12,137 nt of DNA from Bradyrhizobium sp. (GCA_025960445.1 JAICIT010000031.1:1-12137), one strand, 5' to 3'; numbered from the stretch's first letter, positions 1 to 7,408 are shown. Notes: generated from the letters alone by a model not told the origin. Numbers and translations are program-made.

Positions 1-306
1 GTGGCTACGGCAATGACGGGCAACGCGAACGTCCTCGACCAGCGCGCGCGAGGCACCCTGAGAACTCAAGCCAGCCAGGATACAAAGCTGCAGGCACCCA
101 ACGACGATGCCGCCCTGCTCCGCGACCACCAGCTCAATGTTGGGATCATTCTCGACCGCTTCGAAGGCGCGGAAATATGACGATGGCAGCGGCTGTCCAA
201 TCCGCTCGCGTCCGCTGCCGAGCGGATCGTCAGCCAACATCGCAACAATAGCCCCGACGTCGTCGCGACGGGCACGCCGAATAGTAACAGCGGAAATTTC
301 AGCCAT
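1..306 (-). CDS. GNAT-family N-acetyltransferase, N-terminal part (cut by window edge)
   Basis: The reading frame starts at ATG 306-304 and runs open to base 1, giving 102 residues with no stop, so the C-terminal part lies outside the window. The N-terminus MAEISAVTIRRARRDDVGAI is the usual opening of a GNAT fold: strand beta1, then an 'RRARRDDVGAIVAML' helix. Further on come 'IELVVAEQGGIVVGCLQL', a typical strand pair, and 'ALVEDVRVA', the strand just before motif A, where acetyl-CoA pyrophosphate binds. The R/Q-x-x-G-x-G/A loop itself is beyond the edge. GNAT enzymes move an acetyl group from acetyl-CoA to an amine; the substrate cannot be told. The gene begins 14 bp after the stop of the GST-like gene on the same strand, so the two are probably co-transcribed. 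The Shine-Dalgarno sequence is weak (CCGGAA). Family call fairly sure; function unknown. Confidence 0.82.
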   Translation of the reverse strand, partial: MAEISAVTIRRARRDDVGAIVAMLADDPLGSGRERIGQPLPSSYFRAFEAVENDPNIELVVAEQGGIVVGCLQLCILAGLSSQGASRALVEDVRVARHCRSH

Positions 307-320
307 GATATTCCGGCATT

Positions 321-911
321 CTAGCGCGCTGGTGGCAAGCCGAGAGATTGCTCGGTCTCGCCAATCCACCGACGCACCGCGGCATAACCATCCAGGTGGA
401 AGCCGCCCTCATGCGCCAGCCGGGTATAAGCCAGTAGCGAGATGTCGGCGAGCGAGAGGTCATCACCCACCAGAAATCGGCTCGTGGCCAATTGATGCTC
501 GAGCCTCGCAAGCGCCGCATAGCCGCGCTTGACTTTGTCCGGATCGAGGTCAGATGCCGGCCTGCCCTGATATTTCATCTGGAAACGACAGACCGCCACA
601 TAAGGCTCGTGGCTGTACTGCTCCCAGAAAAGCCATTCATCCATCTTCGCCGCTGCGAATGCGTCGGAGGGAATGAGATCACTATCGCGGGCGAGATATC
701 GAACGATTGCGTTGGATTCGGCCAGCGTGCGGCCGTCATCGAACTGCACGGTGGGTACCTGCCCGGCGCCGTTTAGCTTGAGAAATTGTGTGGTGCGGGT
801 TTCGCGCTTGAGGGTGTCGACATCGATCCAGCTATAGGCCAACGCCAGCTTGTCACAGACCCATTTCACCTTCAGGCAATTGCCGGAATTGCGATCGCCG
901 TAAATCTTCAT
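321..911 (-). CDS. Glutathione S-transferase-like protein
   Basis: A 196-residue protein with the two-domain GST layout and usual length. Residues 1-75 form the thioredoxin-like N-terminal domain. It has the conserved cis-proline in 'GQVPTV' (Pro53) and the glutathione-gamma-glutamyl contact 'LAESNAIVRYLA' (Glu65-Ser66). The active-site loop 'RNSGNCLKV' offers Ser9 or Cys12 as the thiol-activating residue; I cannot decide the GST class. The C-terminal helical domain carries the 'LSLADIS' N-capping box that holds the GST core together. Likely role: cytosolic conjugation or reduction with glutathione, substrate unknown. I chose ATG 911 because MKIYGDRNSGN is where family members begin and AGGGGAAGG lies just upstream; a GTG at 953 would add 14 residues with no family match. 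The start codon is directly preceded by a stem-loop (912-941). The gene is followed after 14 bp by the GNAT gene. Confidence 0.9.
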   Translation of the reverse strand: MKIYGDRNSGNCLKVKWVCDKLALAYSWIDVDTLKRETRTTQFLKLNGAGQVPTVQFDDGRTLAESNAIVRYLARDSDLIPSDAFAAAKMDEWLFWEQYSHEPYVAVCRFQMKYQGRPASDLDPDKVKRGYAALARLEHQLATSRFLVGDDLSLADISLLAYTRLAHEGGFHLDGYAAVRRWIGETEQSLGLPPAR

Positions 912-941
912 CGATGCGGGCCTTCCCCTAAGGCCGCATCG
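912..941 (-). promoter_or_regulatory. Stem-loop around the ribosome binding site of the GST-like gene
   Basis: Read on the minus strand, CGATGCGGCCTT pairs with AAGGCCCGCATCG (12 bp with one bulged C) around a five-base loop, AGGGG. The Shine-Dalgarno stretch AGGGGAAGG lies in the loop and the inner 3' arm, and the stem ends exactly at the ATG (911-909). This could hide or present the binding site and so control translation. It could also be a barrier or 3'-end structure for the upstream outer-membrane gene, whose stop is 46 bp away. It has no T-run, so it is not a good intrinsic terminator. The pairing is seen directly; the role is inference. Confidence 0.55.
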
Positions 942-987
942 GAACAGCCGCACGATCGCCTGTCAAGGAATGGAGGCGACGCGCCGA

Positions 988-1872
988 TCAGAATTTGTAG
1001 CCGACCCCGAAACGGGCACTATTCATTGTGACCGGCGTATTCTCAACGGAAAGGAATTTGATGTATTCCCATTCGCCGCGAACGAACAGGCAATTCCACA
1101 ACATGTATTCCAGACCGAGGCCTCCGGTCCAGCCGACCACGAAATTGTTAGTCCTCTCCTGGGTTCGACTCTGCGATACCGAGGGCACCGCAAAGGGTAC
1201 CCCGATTACGGTCGTCGTAACGCCAAAGATGTCTGTGCTGGTGACATCGTCCCGTCTCGTGACCGCGCTGGTCACATTGCGATAGACATCCATGCGTCCC
1301 ACCGCGATGCCGCCGAACACGTAAGGCAGGAAGTTGTCAGTTGCCCAACCGGCGCGACCCCTGAACGTGATCGCGTCCTTGATCTGCGCCCTCGCGTTGC
1401 CGCTCAGGGTTACGAAATAGCTGGTGCTAACGCCGGGCGTCGAGGGTTGGCCGGGTGGATCGACAATTTGAAGCGGCCCGATCGAAGCAGTCGATGCGCC
1501 GACTAGCCTGTTGACGTAATTGTAATTGGCCTCGACCCCAAACACGAGATCGTCCCACTGATAGTTGCGGCCTACGAAACCGCCGAAGCCGGTGCCCTGT
1601 ACGTTGGCTTTATTGAGCAGCGACAATTGCGACGTAGGTTGCTGAAGTACGCTGTTGCGAAAAATCGTATTGGTCAGGCCGACGACGCTTTGGCTGAAAT
1701 CCATATTCGCCGACGAGTATCCGATCTGGCCGCCGACGTACCAGCCGTCCCAATTTCGGGTGGTGGTGCTCAGCGTCGGAGGAATACTGCCACGGAGGTA
1801 ATCGGGCAGATCGGCTGCGCTCGCGCCGGACGCCAATCCGACCACTACCGCCGTCAGCAAAAACCTACGCAT
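988..1872 (-). CDS. Outer-membrane beta-barrel protein (Omp25/Omp31-like)
   Basis: A 294-residue protein with a clear Sec signal peptide: MRRF, then a hydrophobic core 'LLTAVVVGLASG', then cleavage at ASA|AD after residue 19. The mature part begins with a short linker and 'NWDGWYVGGQIGYSS', the usual first strand of alphaproteobacterial Omp25/Omp31/RopB-type barrels. Alternating amphipathic strands follow, e.g. 'GFGGFVGRNYQWDDLVFGVE', 'AITFRGRAGWATDNFLPYV' and 'FVVGWTGGLGLEYMLW'. It ends in 'ARFGVGYKF', with the terminal phenylalanine recognised by the BAM complex. It should sit in the outer membrane; whether it is a porin or purely structural cannot be seen. I prefer ATG 1872 (signal peptide start, GGGGG upstream) to ATG 1911 or 1881, which only lengthen the N-terminus. 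It lies 142 bp after the next barrel gene and is separated from it by a terminator, so it probably has its own promoter near the TTAACC repeats at 1918-1929. Confidence 0.88.
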   Translation of the reverse strand: MRRFLLTAVVVGLASGASAADLPDYLRGSIPPTLSTTTRNWDGWYVGGQIGYSSANMDFSQSVVGLTNTIFRNSVLQQPTSQLSLLNKANVQGTGFGGFVGRNYQWDDLVFGVEANYNYVNRLVGASTASIGPLQIVDPPGQPSTPGVSTSYFVTLSGNARAQIKDAITFRGRAGWATDNFLPYVFGGIAVGRMDVYRNVTSAVTRRDDVTSTDIFGVTTTVIGVPFAVPSVSQSRTQERTNNFVVGWTGGLGLEYMLWNCLFVRGEWEYIKFLSVENTPVTMNSARFGVGYKF

Positions 1873-1917
1873 CGCAACCCCCATCAAACTCTTTGACTTG
1901 CGCCAGATCATCGCGCG

Positions 1918-1929
1918 TTAACCTTAACC
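1918..1929. promoter_or_regulatory. TTAACC direct repeat upstream of the barrel gene (possible CtrA half-sites)
   Basis: TTAACCTTAACC lies 46-57 bp upstream of the start codon of the barrel gene at 988-1872. Each TTAACC matches the CtrA half-site of alphaproteobacteria. The second copy is followed after seven bases by TTGT, a poor second half. Spacing does not give a perfect TTAA-N7-TTAA site here, so this is only a weak candidate. Confidence 0.3.
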
Positions 1930-1961
1930 AATCCTTGTCGTCGCGGGTCTTCCGCAAAACA

Positions 1962-1989
1962 AAACGGCGCGGAAGCTGCCGCGCCGTTT
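1962..1989 (-). terminator. Intrinsic terminator downstream of the 2015-2842 barrel gene
   Basis: AAACGGCGCGG (1962-1972) and CCGCGCCGTTT (1979-1989) form a perfect 11-bp stem around the loop AAGCTG. Read on the minus strand, the stem is followed by TTTTGTTTTG, the expected U-rich tail. It lies 25 bp after the stop of the outer-membrane gene at 2015-2842 and ends that transcript before the next barrel gene. On the plus strand the stem is followed by A-rich sequence, so it acts on the minus strand. Confidence 0.88.
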
Positions 1990-2014
1990 GAAAAAATTAA
2001 AACTCAGCTGTCGA

Positions 2015-2842
2015 TCACCCCTTGCGCACCAACGGCGGCGGGTACATCGCGGGGGTGTCGAGATTCCAGCGCACGCCGAGCATCAAATCGTGCGACGAAA
2101 TGCTCTTGAACGTCGTCGGGTTCACAATGTTGTTGGTGCCGTCGAACGTGTGAAGATCGCCAGTCAGGCCGTCTCCCATGTTGAGATAACGATAGGCGAG
2201 TTCGATCGTGAAGTTGGGGCTTACGTTATACGCGACACCCGCGTGAAGCGCCCAGGCGAGATTCCATTTCGACACGTTATCGCCCAACGCCAGTCCCGGC
2301 AGCGCGCCTCCGCCATTGTTCGCGATGCCCTGATCGGTGAAGTTGGCGATCGAGACCCGTGCCGCACCGACGCCGGCGCCGATAAACGGCGTCATGCACC
2401 ACCAGGTGCCGAGATCGACGTAAGCGTTGGCGAGAGCCACCCACTCGGATTTGGTCGCGTGATACGTATCTGTGCCGACACCGCCGGGATAAGTGATGCT
2501 ATCCGTTCCAAAGAACTGCGAGTTGCCGCGGTATTCGCCGGTTACATCGAAGCGCAGCCAATTGTTGAATTTGTAACCGACACCGAAACCGAAAATGCCC
2601 GCGGTGTTGAAACCGAGATGCTGGTCGGACGTCGTGTTGTTCGCGTCCAGCGCGTTGTTCAGGCGATTGACGCGCTGATTGCTGAATCCGATATCGCCGC
2701 GGAGATACCAGCCGCCAAAATCCTCGATTATAGGCGCCGCATACATCGGAGGCGCCGCGATAGAAGGCATGTCAGCGGCGAACGCGGTCGATGACAAGAG
2801 TGATGCCGCTCCGGCGGCAACGAGATACTTAACGCTACGCAT
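2015..2842 (-). CDS. Outer-membrane beta-barrel protein with Pro-rich C-terminal tail
   Basis: A 275-residue protein. The signal peptide MRSVKYLVAAGAASLLSSTAFA is cleaved at AFA|AD after residue 22. The mature part starts with an Ala/Pro linker ('PSIAAPPMYAAPIIEDF') and the typical barrel opening 'GGWYLRGDIGFS'. Amphipathic strands follow: 'FGFGVGYKFNNWLRFDVTGEYRG', split here only as a list of strands; then 'WVALANAYVDLGTWW', 'PFIGAGVGAARVSI', 'LAWALHAGVAYNVSPNF' and 'TIELAYRYLNMGDG'. The last strand is 'HDLMLGVRWNL', followed by a tail 'DTPAMYPPPLVRKG' rather than a terminal aromatic residue. Family: Omp25-like eight-stranded barrels of rhizobia. AGAGGA six bases before ATG 2842 supports the start. 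Upstream, at 2923-2967, are two CtrA-like boxes, and downstream a strong terminator, so it is a monocistronic unit. Exact function unknown. Confidence 0.88.
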   Translation of the reverse strand: MRSVKYLVAAGAASLLSSTAFAADMPSIAAPPMYAAPIIEDFGGWYLRGDIGFSNQRVNRLNNALDANNTTSDQHLGFNTAGIFGFGVGYKFNNWLRFDVTGEYRGNSQFFGTDSITYPGGVGTDTYHATKSEWVALANAYVDLGTWWCMTPFIGAGVGAARVSIANFTDQGIANNGGGALPGLALGDNVSKWNLAWALHAGVAYNVSPNFTIELAYRYLNMGDGLTGDLHTFDGTNNIVNPTTFKSISSHDLMLGVRWNLDTPAMYPPPLVRKG

Positions 2843-2922
2843 TGTTTCGTCCTCTTGACCAGTGAGGCAGCAACGGACCCCTCACATCTGAAAACTCACG
2901 GCCGGACGATGCCAGTAAATGT

Positions 2923-2937
2923 TTAAGCGCCGCTTAA
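2923..2937. promoter_or_regulatory. Perfect TTAA-N7-TTAA box (candidate CtrA site)
   Basis: TTAAGCGCCGCTTAAC contains two TTAA elements separated by exactly seven bases and followed by C, the full CtrA recognition pattern TTAA-N7-TTAAC known from Caulobacter and other alphaproteobacteria. It is also a near-perfect dyad. It lies 80-95 bp upstream of the start of the barrel gene at 2015-2842, the only gene whose promoter can be here (the fsr gene ends at 3076). Confidence 0.6.
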
Positions 2938-2952
2938 CCCTAATTCTTAAGG

Positions 2953-2967
2953 TTGATAATCTCTTAA
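2953..2967. promoter_or_regulatory. Second CtrA-like box, TTGA-N7-TTAAC
   Basis: TTGATAATCTCTTAAC differs from the CtrA pattern by one base (TTGA for TTAA). Its centre is 30 bp, about three helical turns, from the centre of the perfect box at 2923-2937, so two dimers would bind the same face of the DNA. A further isolated TTAA (2947-2950) lies between them. Binding is inferred from the pattern only. Confidence 0.45.
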
Positions 2968-3075
2968 CGCAGCGGCGCGTGAGCGCAGGGGAGCGGTGGA
3001 CTGCAAACGAAGGCAAGCCCGCCACACACGCTAACAATATGTTTAGATCACTCCGCCGAGAGATGCGCGTCAGCG

Positions 3076-4371
3076 TCAGTATGCTGTCTTCGGCAGCCTC
3101 GGCAGAAACACGGCGAGCAGTCCGATCGCCGGCAAAAACGCGCAGACGTGATAGACGAATGCGATGCCAGTATGGTCGGCGACCCTGCCGAGAACCGCAG
3201 CACCGAGACCGCCAATCCCGAAAGCGAATCCGAAAAATACTCCGGAGATCAACCCAAAACGATGCGGCATCAGCTCCTGCGCAAACACGATAATGGATGA
3301 AGTTGCCGACGAAATAATGAAGCCGATGAAGACCGTCAGCACCGCGCTCGCGAACAGGCCGGCGTAAGGCAGCGCCAGCGTGAACGGGAGCGCACCAAGG
3401 ATCGAAAACCAGATCACGTATTTGCGTCCGAACCGATCGCCGAGCGGCCCGCCGAAAAACGCCCCGGCCGCATTCGCTGCGAGAAACACAAACAGATAGA
3501 GTTGGGCAGCCTGGGTGGAAACGCCGAATTTGTCGATCAGGTAGAAGATGTAATAGCTCGACAAGCTCGAGACATAGAGCTGCTTGGAAAACAACAGCGC
3601 GACCAGCACGACGAGCGCGATCATGACCCGACGGGAGCTCGGGCCATTTGCATCGGCATGAACCGCCGCTGCCTTCCTGGTCGTGATCTGTGGCCTGTAC
3701 CAATGCCCGATGCGCCACAGAATGACGATTGCAAGGAACGCGATCGAGGAAAACCACGCGATGCTCGGCTGCCCGAACGGCACCACGATCAACGCCGCGA
3801 GCAGCGGGCCCATCGCGGTGCCGGCGCTGCCGCCAACCTGAAACACCGATTGCGCGAAACCGTAGCGGCCGCCCGAGGCAAGCCGCGCAATCCTCGCCGA
3901 CTCCGGATGAAACACGGCGGAGCCGAGTCCGACCAATGACGCGGCGGCGAGGATGACCAGATAGTGCTGAGCAACGCTGAGCAGCAACAGCCCGAAGAAC
4001 GTAAACCCCATGCCGATCGCGAGCGAAAACGGCTGCGCCTTGCGATCAGTGAAATGTCCGATCATCGGCTGCAGCAGCGATGCCGTGAACTGGAACGCCA
4101 GTGTGATCATTCCGATCTGCGCGAAATCCAGCGCGTAGCTGTCTTTGAGAATCGGATAAACCGATGGGATCAGCGACTGCATCGTGTCGTTTAGAAAATG
4201 CGAAAGGCTGATGCCGCCAAGCACGATGTAGGCAGGTCCCGCCGCGGCAGCATTGCTTGCAGCTGATCGCGAAGTCACCTCCGGCACGGTCACCGGCGCA
4301 ACCAGTGCTTCTTCGGAGACCACGACGGATTTGTTCAAGAGATTATTCCCAATGGATTCGAGAGTCGGCAA
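3076..4371 (-). CDS. fsr: MFS exporter, Fsr (fosmidomycin resistance) type
   Basis: A 431-residue, 12-helix major facilitator protein very close in motif pattern to E. coli Fsr. Shared segments are 'SLSHFLNDTMQSLIPSVYP' (TM1), 'QIGMITLAFQFTASLLQP' (TM2), 'GHFTDRKAQPFS' (loop 2-3 motif A), 'GSAVFHPESARIARLASGG', 'AQSVFQVGG', 'GGPLGDRFGRKYVIW' (residues 308-321, second motif A), 'AQELMPHR' and 'GFAFGIGGLGAAVLG'. A basic cytoplasmic loop near 225-250 splits the two six-helix halves. Family members export fosmidomycin and probably other compounds by proton antiport in the inner membrane. The frame opens with TTG 4371 (TAGGAACGC before it) or TTG 4338 (GGGA before it); no ATG fits. The first 45 residues are an Ala/Val-rich extension before TM1. 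The gene starts 60 bp after glmM on the same strand and may be co-transcribed with it. Confidence 0.9.
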   Translation of the reverse strand: MPTLESIGNNLLNKSVVVSEEALVAPVTVPEVTSRSAASNAAAAGPAYIVLGGISLSHFLNDTMQSLIPSVYPILKDSYALDFAQIGMITLAFQFTASLLQPMIGHFTDRKAQPFSLAIGMGFTFFGLLLLSVAQHYLVILAAASLVGLGSAVFHPESARIARLASGGRYGFAQSVFQVGGSAGTAMGPLLAALIVVPFGQPSIAWFSSIAFLAIVILWRIGHWYRPQITTRKAAAVHADANGPSSRRVMIALVVLVALLFSKQLYVSSLSSYYIFYLIDKFGVSTQAAQLYLFVFLAANAAGAFFGGPLGDRFGRKYVIWFSILGALPFTLALPYAGLFASAVLTVFIGFIISSATSSIIVFAQELMPHRFGLISGVFFGFAFGIGGLGAAVLGRVADHTGIAFVYHVCAFLPAIGLLAVFLPRLPKTAY

Positions 4372-4431
4372 GCGTTCCTACGACGGCGAGGCGTCGCCGA
4401 CCAGCACCATTAGATAATAGCTGCGATGCGA

Positions 4432-5778
4432 TCAGGCAGCCGAGGCGTGGCCCAGCGCCGAGACAATGTGATCAACCACTTCCTCGACCAGGATGCGGTC
4501 GTCGCCTTCACCCATCACGCGAATAACGGGCTCGGTTCCGGACGATCGCACCAGTAGGCGGCCATGGCCGTTGAGCCGTTTTTCACCAGCCATGATCGCC
4601 GATTTGACTTCAGCATCGTCGAGCGGCTTGCCGCTGCGGTAACGGACATTCTTCAGGATCTGCGGCAGCGGATCGAAGCGGTGGCAGACCGCCGAAACCG
4701 GACGGCGCAGTTTCTGCACCACTGCAAGCACCTGCAGCGCCGCGACAAAGCCATCACCGGTTGTGGCGTAGTCGGACAGGATGATGTGGCCGGACGGCTC
4801 GCCGCCAAGGTTGTAGCCGCGGCTCAGCATCTGTTCGAGGACGTAGCGATCTCCGACCGGCGTGCGCACGAGTTCGAGTCCCAGGCCTTCGAGAAAACGT
4901 TCCAATCCCAGATTGGACATCACGGTGGCAACAATGCCGGGCTTCGCAAGACGGCCGTCTTCCTTCCAGCTTTGCGCAATCACCGCGAGCAACTGGTCGC
5001 CATCGATGAGATGGCCGCGCTCATCGACCAGGATGACCCTGTCGGCGTCGCCATCCAGGGCAATGCCGATGTCGGCGCGCATTTCGCGCACCTTTCGGCT
5101 CAGCGCTTCGGGTGAAGTCGAGCCGCATTCCTTGTTGATGTTGAATCCGTCAGGGTCGACGCCGATCGGAACAACGTCCGCTCCAAGCTCCCAAAGCGCT
5201 TCCGGCACCACCTTGTAGGCCGCGCCGTTGGCGCAGTCGATCACCACGCGCAGGCCTTCCAGGCTTAAGTCGCGCGGCAGCGTGCGCTTGGCGAACTCGA
5301 TGTACCGGTCATGGACGCCATCGATGCGGCGGGCGCGCCCGAGACTCGCGCTCTGTGCCAGCTTCTTGTCGATCGATTCATCCAGTAGTTGTTCGATCTG
5401 TTTTTCGACGTCGTCGGATAGCTTAAATCCCTGAGGACCGAACAGCTTGATGCCGTTATCCTCAAATAAATTGTGAGAGGCCGAAATCATCACGCCAAGG
5501 TCCGCGCGCATCGACTTGGTCAGCATCGCCACGGCGGGCGTCGGCATCGGACCGAGCAGCAGCACGTCCATGCCGACCGAGGTAAAGCCGGCGACAAGCG
5601 CGTACTCGATCATATAGCCGGAAAGCCGCGTGTCCTTGCCGATAACGACACGATGGCGATGGTCGCCACGCTGAAATACCAATCCAGCCGCCTGCCCTAC
5701 CTTGAGCGCCAGCTCCGGCGTGATCAGACCGTTGGCACGTCCCCGAATCCCATCGGTACCGAAATATTTGCGGCTCAT
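4432..5778 (-). CDS. glmM: Phosphoglucosamine mutase
   Basis: A 448-residue protein, the usual GlmM length, with every landmark of the alpha-D-phosphohexomutase family: '[10 protein letters not shown]' at the N-terminus; the phosphoserine loop 'GVMISASHN' (Ser101 is phosphorylated); the magnesium loop 'LDGDADR' (Asp242, Asp244, Asp246); the sugar-binding loop 'GGEPSGH' (326-331); and the phosphate-binding loop '[11 protein letters not shown]' (411-421). It turns glucosamine-6-phosphate into glucosamine-1-phosphate, the step before GlmU in UDP-GlcNAc synthesis for peptidoglycan and LPS; cytosolic and normally essential. ATG 5778 is chosen because [10 protein letters not shown] is the family start and GGGGG lies four bases upstream; an earlier codon at 5841 would add 21 unmatched residues. 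The gene is followed after 60 bp by fsr. The usual ftsH or folP neighbours are not seen. Confidence 0.97.
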   Translation of the reverse strand: MSRKYFGTDGIRGRANGLITPELALKVGQAAGLVFQRGDHRHRVVIGKDTRLSGYMIEYALVAGFTSVGMDVLLLGPMPTPAVAMLTKSMRADLGVMISASHNLFEDNGIKLFGPQGFKLSDDVEKQIEQLLDESIDKKLAQSASLGRARRIDGVHDRYIEFAKRTLPRDLSLEGLRVVIDCANGAAYKVVPEALWELGADVVPIGVDPDGFNINKECGSTSPEALSRKVREMRADIGIALDGDADRVILVDERGHLIDGDQLLAVIAQSWKEDGRLAKPGIVATVMSNLGLERFLEGLGLELVRTPVGDRYVLEQMLSRGYNLGGEPSGHIILSDYATTGDGFVAALQVLAVVQKLRRPVSAVCHRFDPLPQILKNVRYRSGKPLDDAEVKSAIMAGEKRLNGHGRLLVRSSGTEPVIRVMGEGDDRILVEEVVDHIVSALGHASAA

Positions 5779-5841
5779 ATATCCCCCAGCAGCCACGGAG
5801 GCTTCTCCAACTGATCCGGCGAGAAGCTTCCCGCGCGCCAT

Positions 5842-5987
5842 CCGGGCGCGTGTAGCGGAGTTATAATGCGTTCGGGGCTAATATGGATTCAAAAAATATG
5901 ATGAATAATTACCGGGAACGCTCGAATTCAAGGCGTTAAACCGTTGATGCACAAGGTTTATGTCCGGGAACTGCGGCTTCAACCCTA
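5842..5987 (-). promoter_or_regulatory. AT-rich region upstream of glmM, likely promoter
   Basis: The gap between the 55-residue gene and glmM is clearly richer in A and T than the rest of the window, especially 5864-5915 (TTATAATGC, CTAATATGG, AAAAAATATG). On the minus strand TTGAAT (5892-5887) and TATAAC (5868-5863 region) look like promoter parts, but their spacing of about 21 bp is too long for a good sigma70 pair. I therefore mark the region, not exact boxes. A GATTC (GANTC, CcrM methylation) site lies near 5885-5890. Confidence 0.35.
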
Positions 5988-6262
<275 letters not shown>

Positions 6263-7402
6263 ATGAAGCACATCACCTGCATCGAAGACCTGCGCCAGGT
6301 TCACATGCGAAAGGTGCCAAAGGCATTTTTCGATTATGTCGATCGCGGCTCCTATGCCGAGGAAACGCTGCGCGCCAATCGCGAGGACCTGCAGCACATC
6401 AAGTTTCGGCAACGCATTCTGGTGGATATTTCGTCGCGCGATCTTTCGACCACCATCGTCGGCGAGAAGGCCAACCTCCCGCTGATCCTGGCGCCGGTCG
6501 GATCAACCGGTATGCAGTTCGGCGATGGCGAAATTCACGCCTGTCGAGCGGCCCAGGCGGCCGGGATTCCCTATACCTTGAGCACCATGTCAATCAACTC
6601 GATTGAAGACGTCGCGGAGAATGTCGAAAAGCCGTTCTGGTTTCAGCTCTATGTGATGAAAGATCGCGGGTTCTGCAAAGCGCTGATCGAGCGCGCGATG
6701 GCTGCCCGCTGCAGCGCGCTGGTGCTGACCGTGGACCTGCAAGTGATCGGGCAGCGTCACATGGACATCAAGAACGGCTTGTCGGTGCCGCCTCAACTGC
6801 TGAACCTGAAAAACGTGTTGGACATCGCAACCAAACCGGCCTGGGTGCGCGGCATTCTGGGCGCCAAGCGCCGAAACTTCGGCAATATCGCCGGGCACCT
6901 TCCCGGAGCGCAGGATCTCGCCTCGGTGTCAGGCTGGGTCGCATCGCAGTTCGATGCTTCGCTGAACTGGAAAGATGTCGACTGGATCCGCAGCATCTGG
7001 CCGGGCAAGCTGATCATCAAAGGCATCCTCGATGTCGAGGATGCGGAGGAAGCGGTCAAGACAGGCGCGCAGGCGCTGGTGGTTTCCAATCATGGCGGAC
7101 GGCAGCTTGACGGCGCGCCGTCCTCGATCGAAGTGCTGCCGGAGATCGCCGAGACGGTAGGATCGCAAATTGAAGTGCTGTTCGACGGCGGAATCCGCTC
7201 GGGGCAAGATGTGATGCGGGCGCTGGCGCTTGGGGCGAAGTCCTGCATGATCGGCCGCGCCTATATTCACGGCCTCGGAGCGTTCGGCGGCCCCGGCGTT
7301 GCCAAGGCCATCGATCTGATCGCCAACGAACTCAGCGTCACCATGGGATTGTGCGGCGTGAACAAGATCTCGGAAATCGACGATCACGTGCTGGCGGTTT
7401 GA
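6263..7402 (+). CDS. lldD: L-lactate dehydrogenase (FMN-dependent, alpha-hydroxy-acid oxidase family)
   Basis: A 379-residue protein of the FMN-dependent alpha-hydroxy-acid dehydrogenase family, the usual length for LldD. Visible landmarks are Tyr25 in 'FFDYVDRGS' (substrate carboxylate), 'LILAPVGSTGM' (FMN phosphate side), 'FWFQLYVMKDR', 'LVLTVDLQVIGQRHMDIKNG', 'KLIIKGILDVEDA' with the flavin-contacting Lys, and 'VSNHGGRQLDG' with catalytic His277 and substrate-binding Arg280. The FMN phosphate loop 'VLFDGGIRSGQDVMRALALG' closes the barrel. It should oxidise L-lactate to pyruvate and pass electrons to quinone at the inner membrane; another 2-hydroxy acid is possible. ATG 6263 (MKHITCIEDLR) matches the family start and has GGGG/CGGAAA upstream; ATG 6218 has no binding site. 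It is the only plus-strand gene here, divergent from the 55-residue gene and convergent with the exported protein at 7448. Confidence 0.93.
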   Translation: MKHITCIEDLRQVHMRKVPKAFFDYVDRGSYAEETLRANREDLQHIKFRQRILVDISSRDLSTTIVGEKANLPLILAPVGSTGMQFGDGEIHACRAAQAAGIPYTLSTMSINSIEDVAENVEKPFWFQLYVMKDRGFCKALIERAMAARCSALVLTVDLQVIGQRHMDIKNGLSVPPQLLNLKNVLDIATKPAWVRGILGAKRRNFGNIAGHLPGAQDLASVSGWVASQFDASLNWKDVDWIRSIWPGKLIIKGILDVEDAEEAVKTGAQALVVSNHGGRQLDGAPSSIEVLPEIAETVGSQIEVLFDGGIRSGQDVMRALALGAKSCMIGRAYIHGLGAFGGPGVAKAIDLIANELSVTMGLCGVNKISEIDDHVLAV

Positions 7403-7408
7403 AGCGAA

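Noticed and set aside
912..953. GTG 953 as start of the GST-like gene
   Set aside because: It would add 14 residues not seen at the start of GST folds, while ATG 911 starts exactly at the thioredoxin-fold strand and has a Shine-Dalgarno sequence.
970..1506. 178-codon plus-strand frame opposite the barrel gene at 988-1872
   Set aside because: No recognisable motif; antisense shadow of a real gene.
1988..2794. 268-codon plus-strand open frame opposite the barrel gene at 2015-2842
   Set aside because: It mirrors a clear signal-peptide barrel gene; its product is Arg/Val/Glu-rich without any family motif and it has no good ribosome binding site.
2882..3757. 291-codon minus-strand frame overlapping fsr in another frame
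   Set aside because: Overlaps the well-matched MFS gene in the same direction; composition is Arg/Cys-rich and without motifs, a shadow of high GC coding.
4382..4400. CGGCGA-GGCG-TCGCCG stem between glmM and fsr
   Set aside because: Only six pairs and no T-run on either side; too weak for a terminator.
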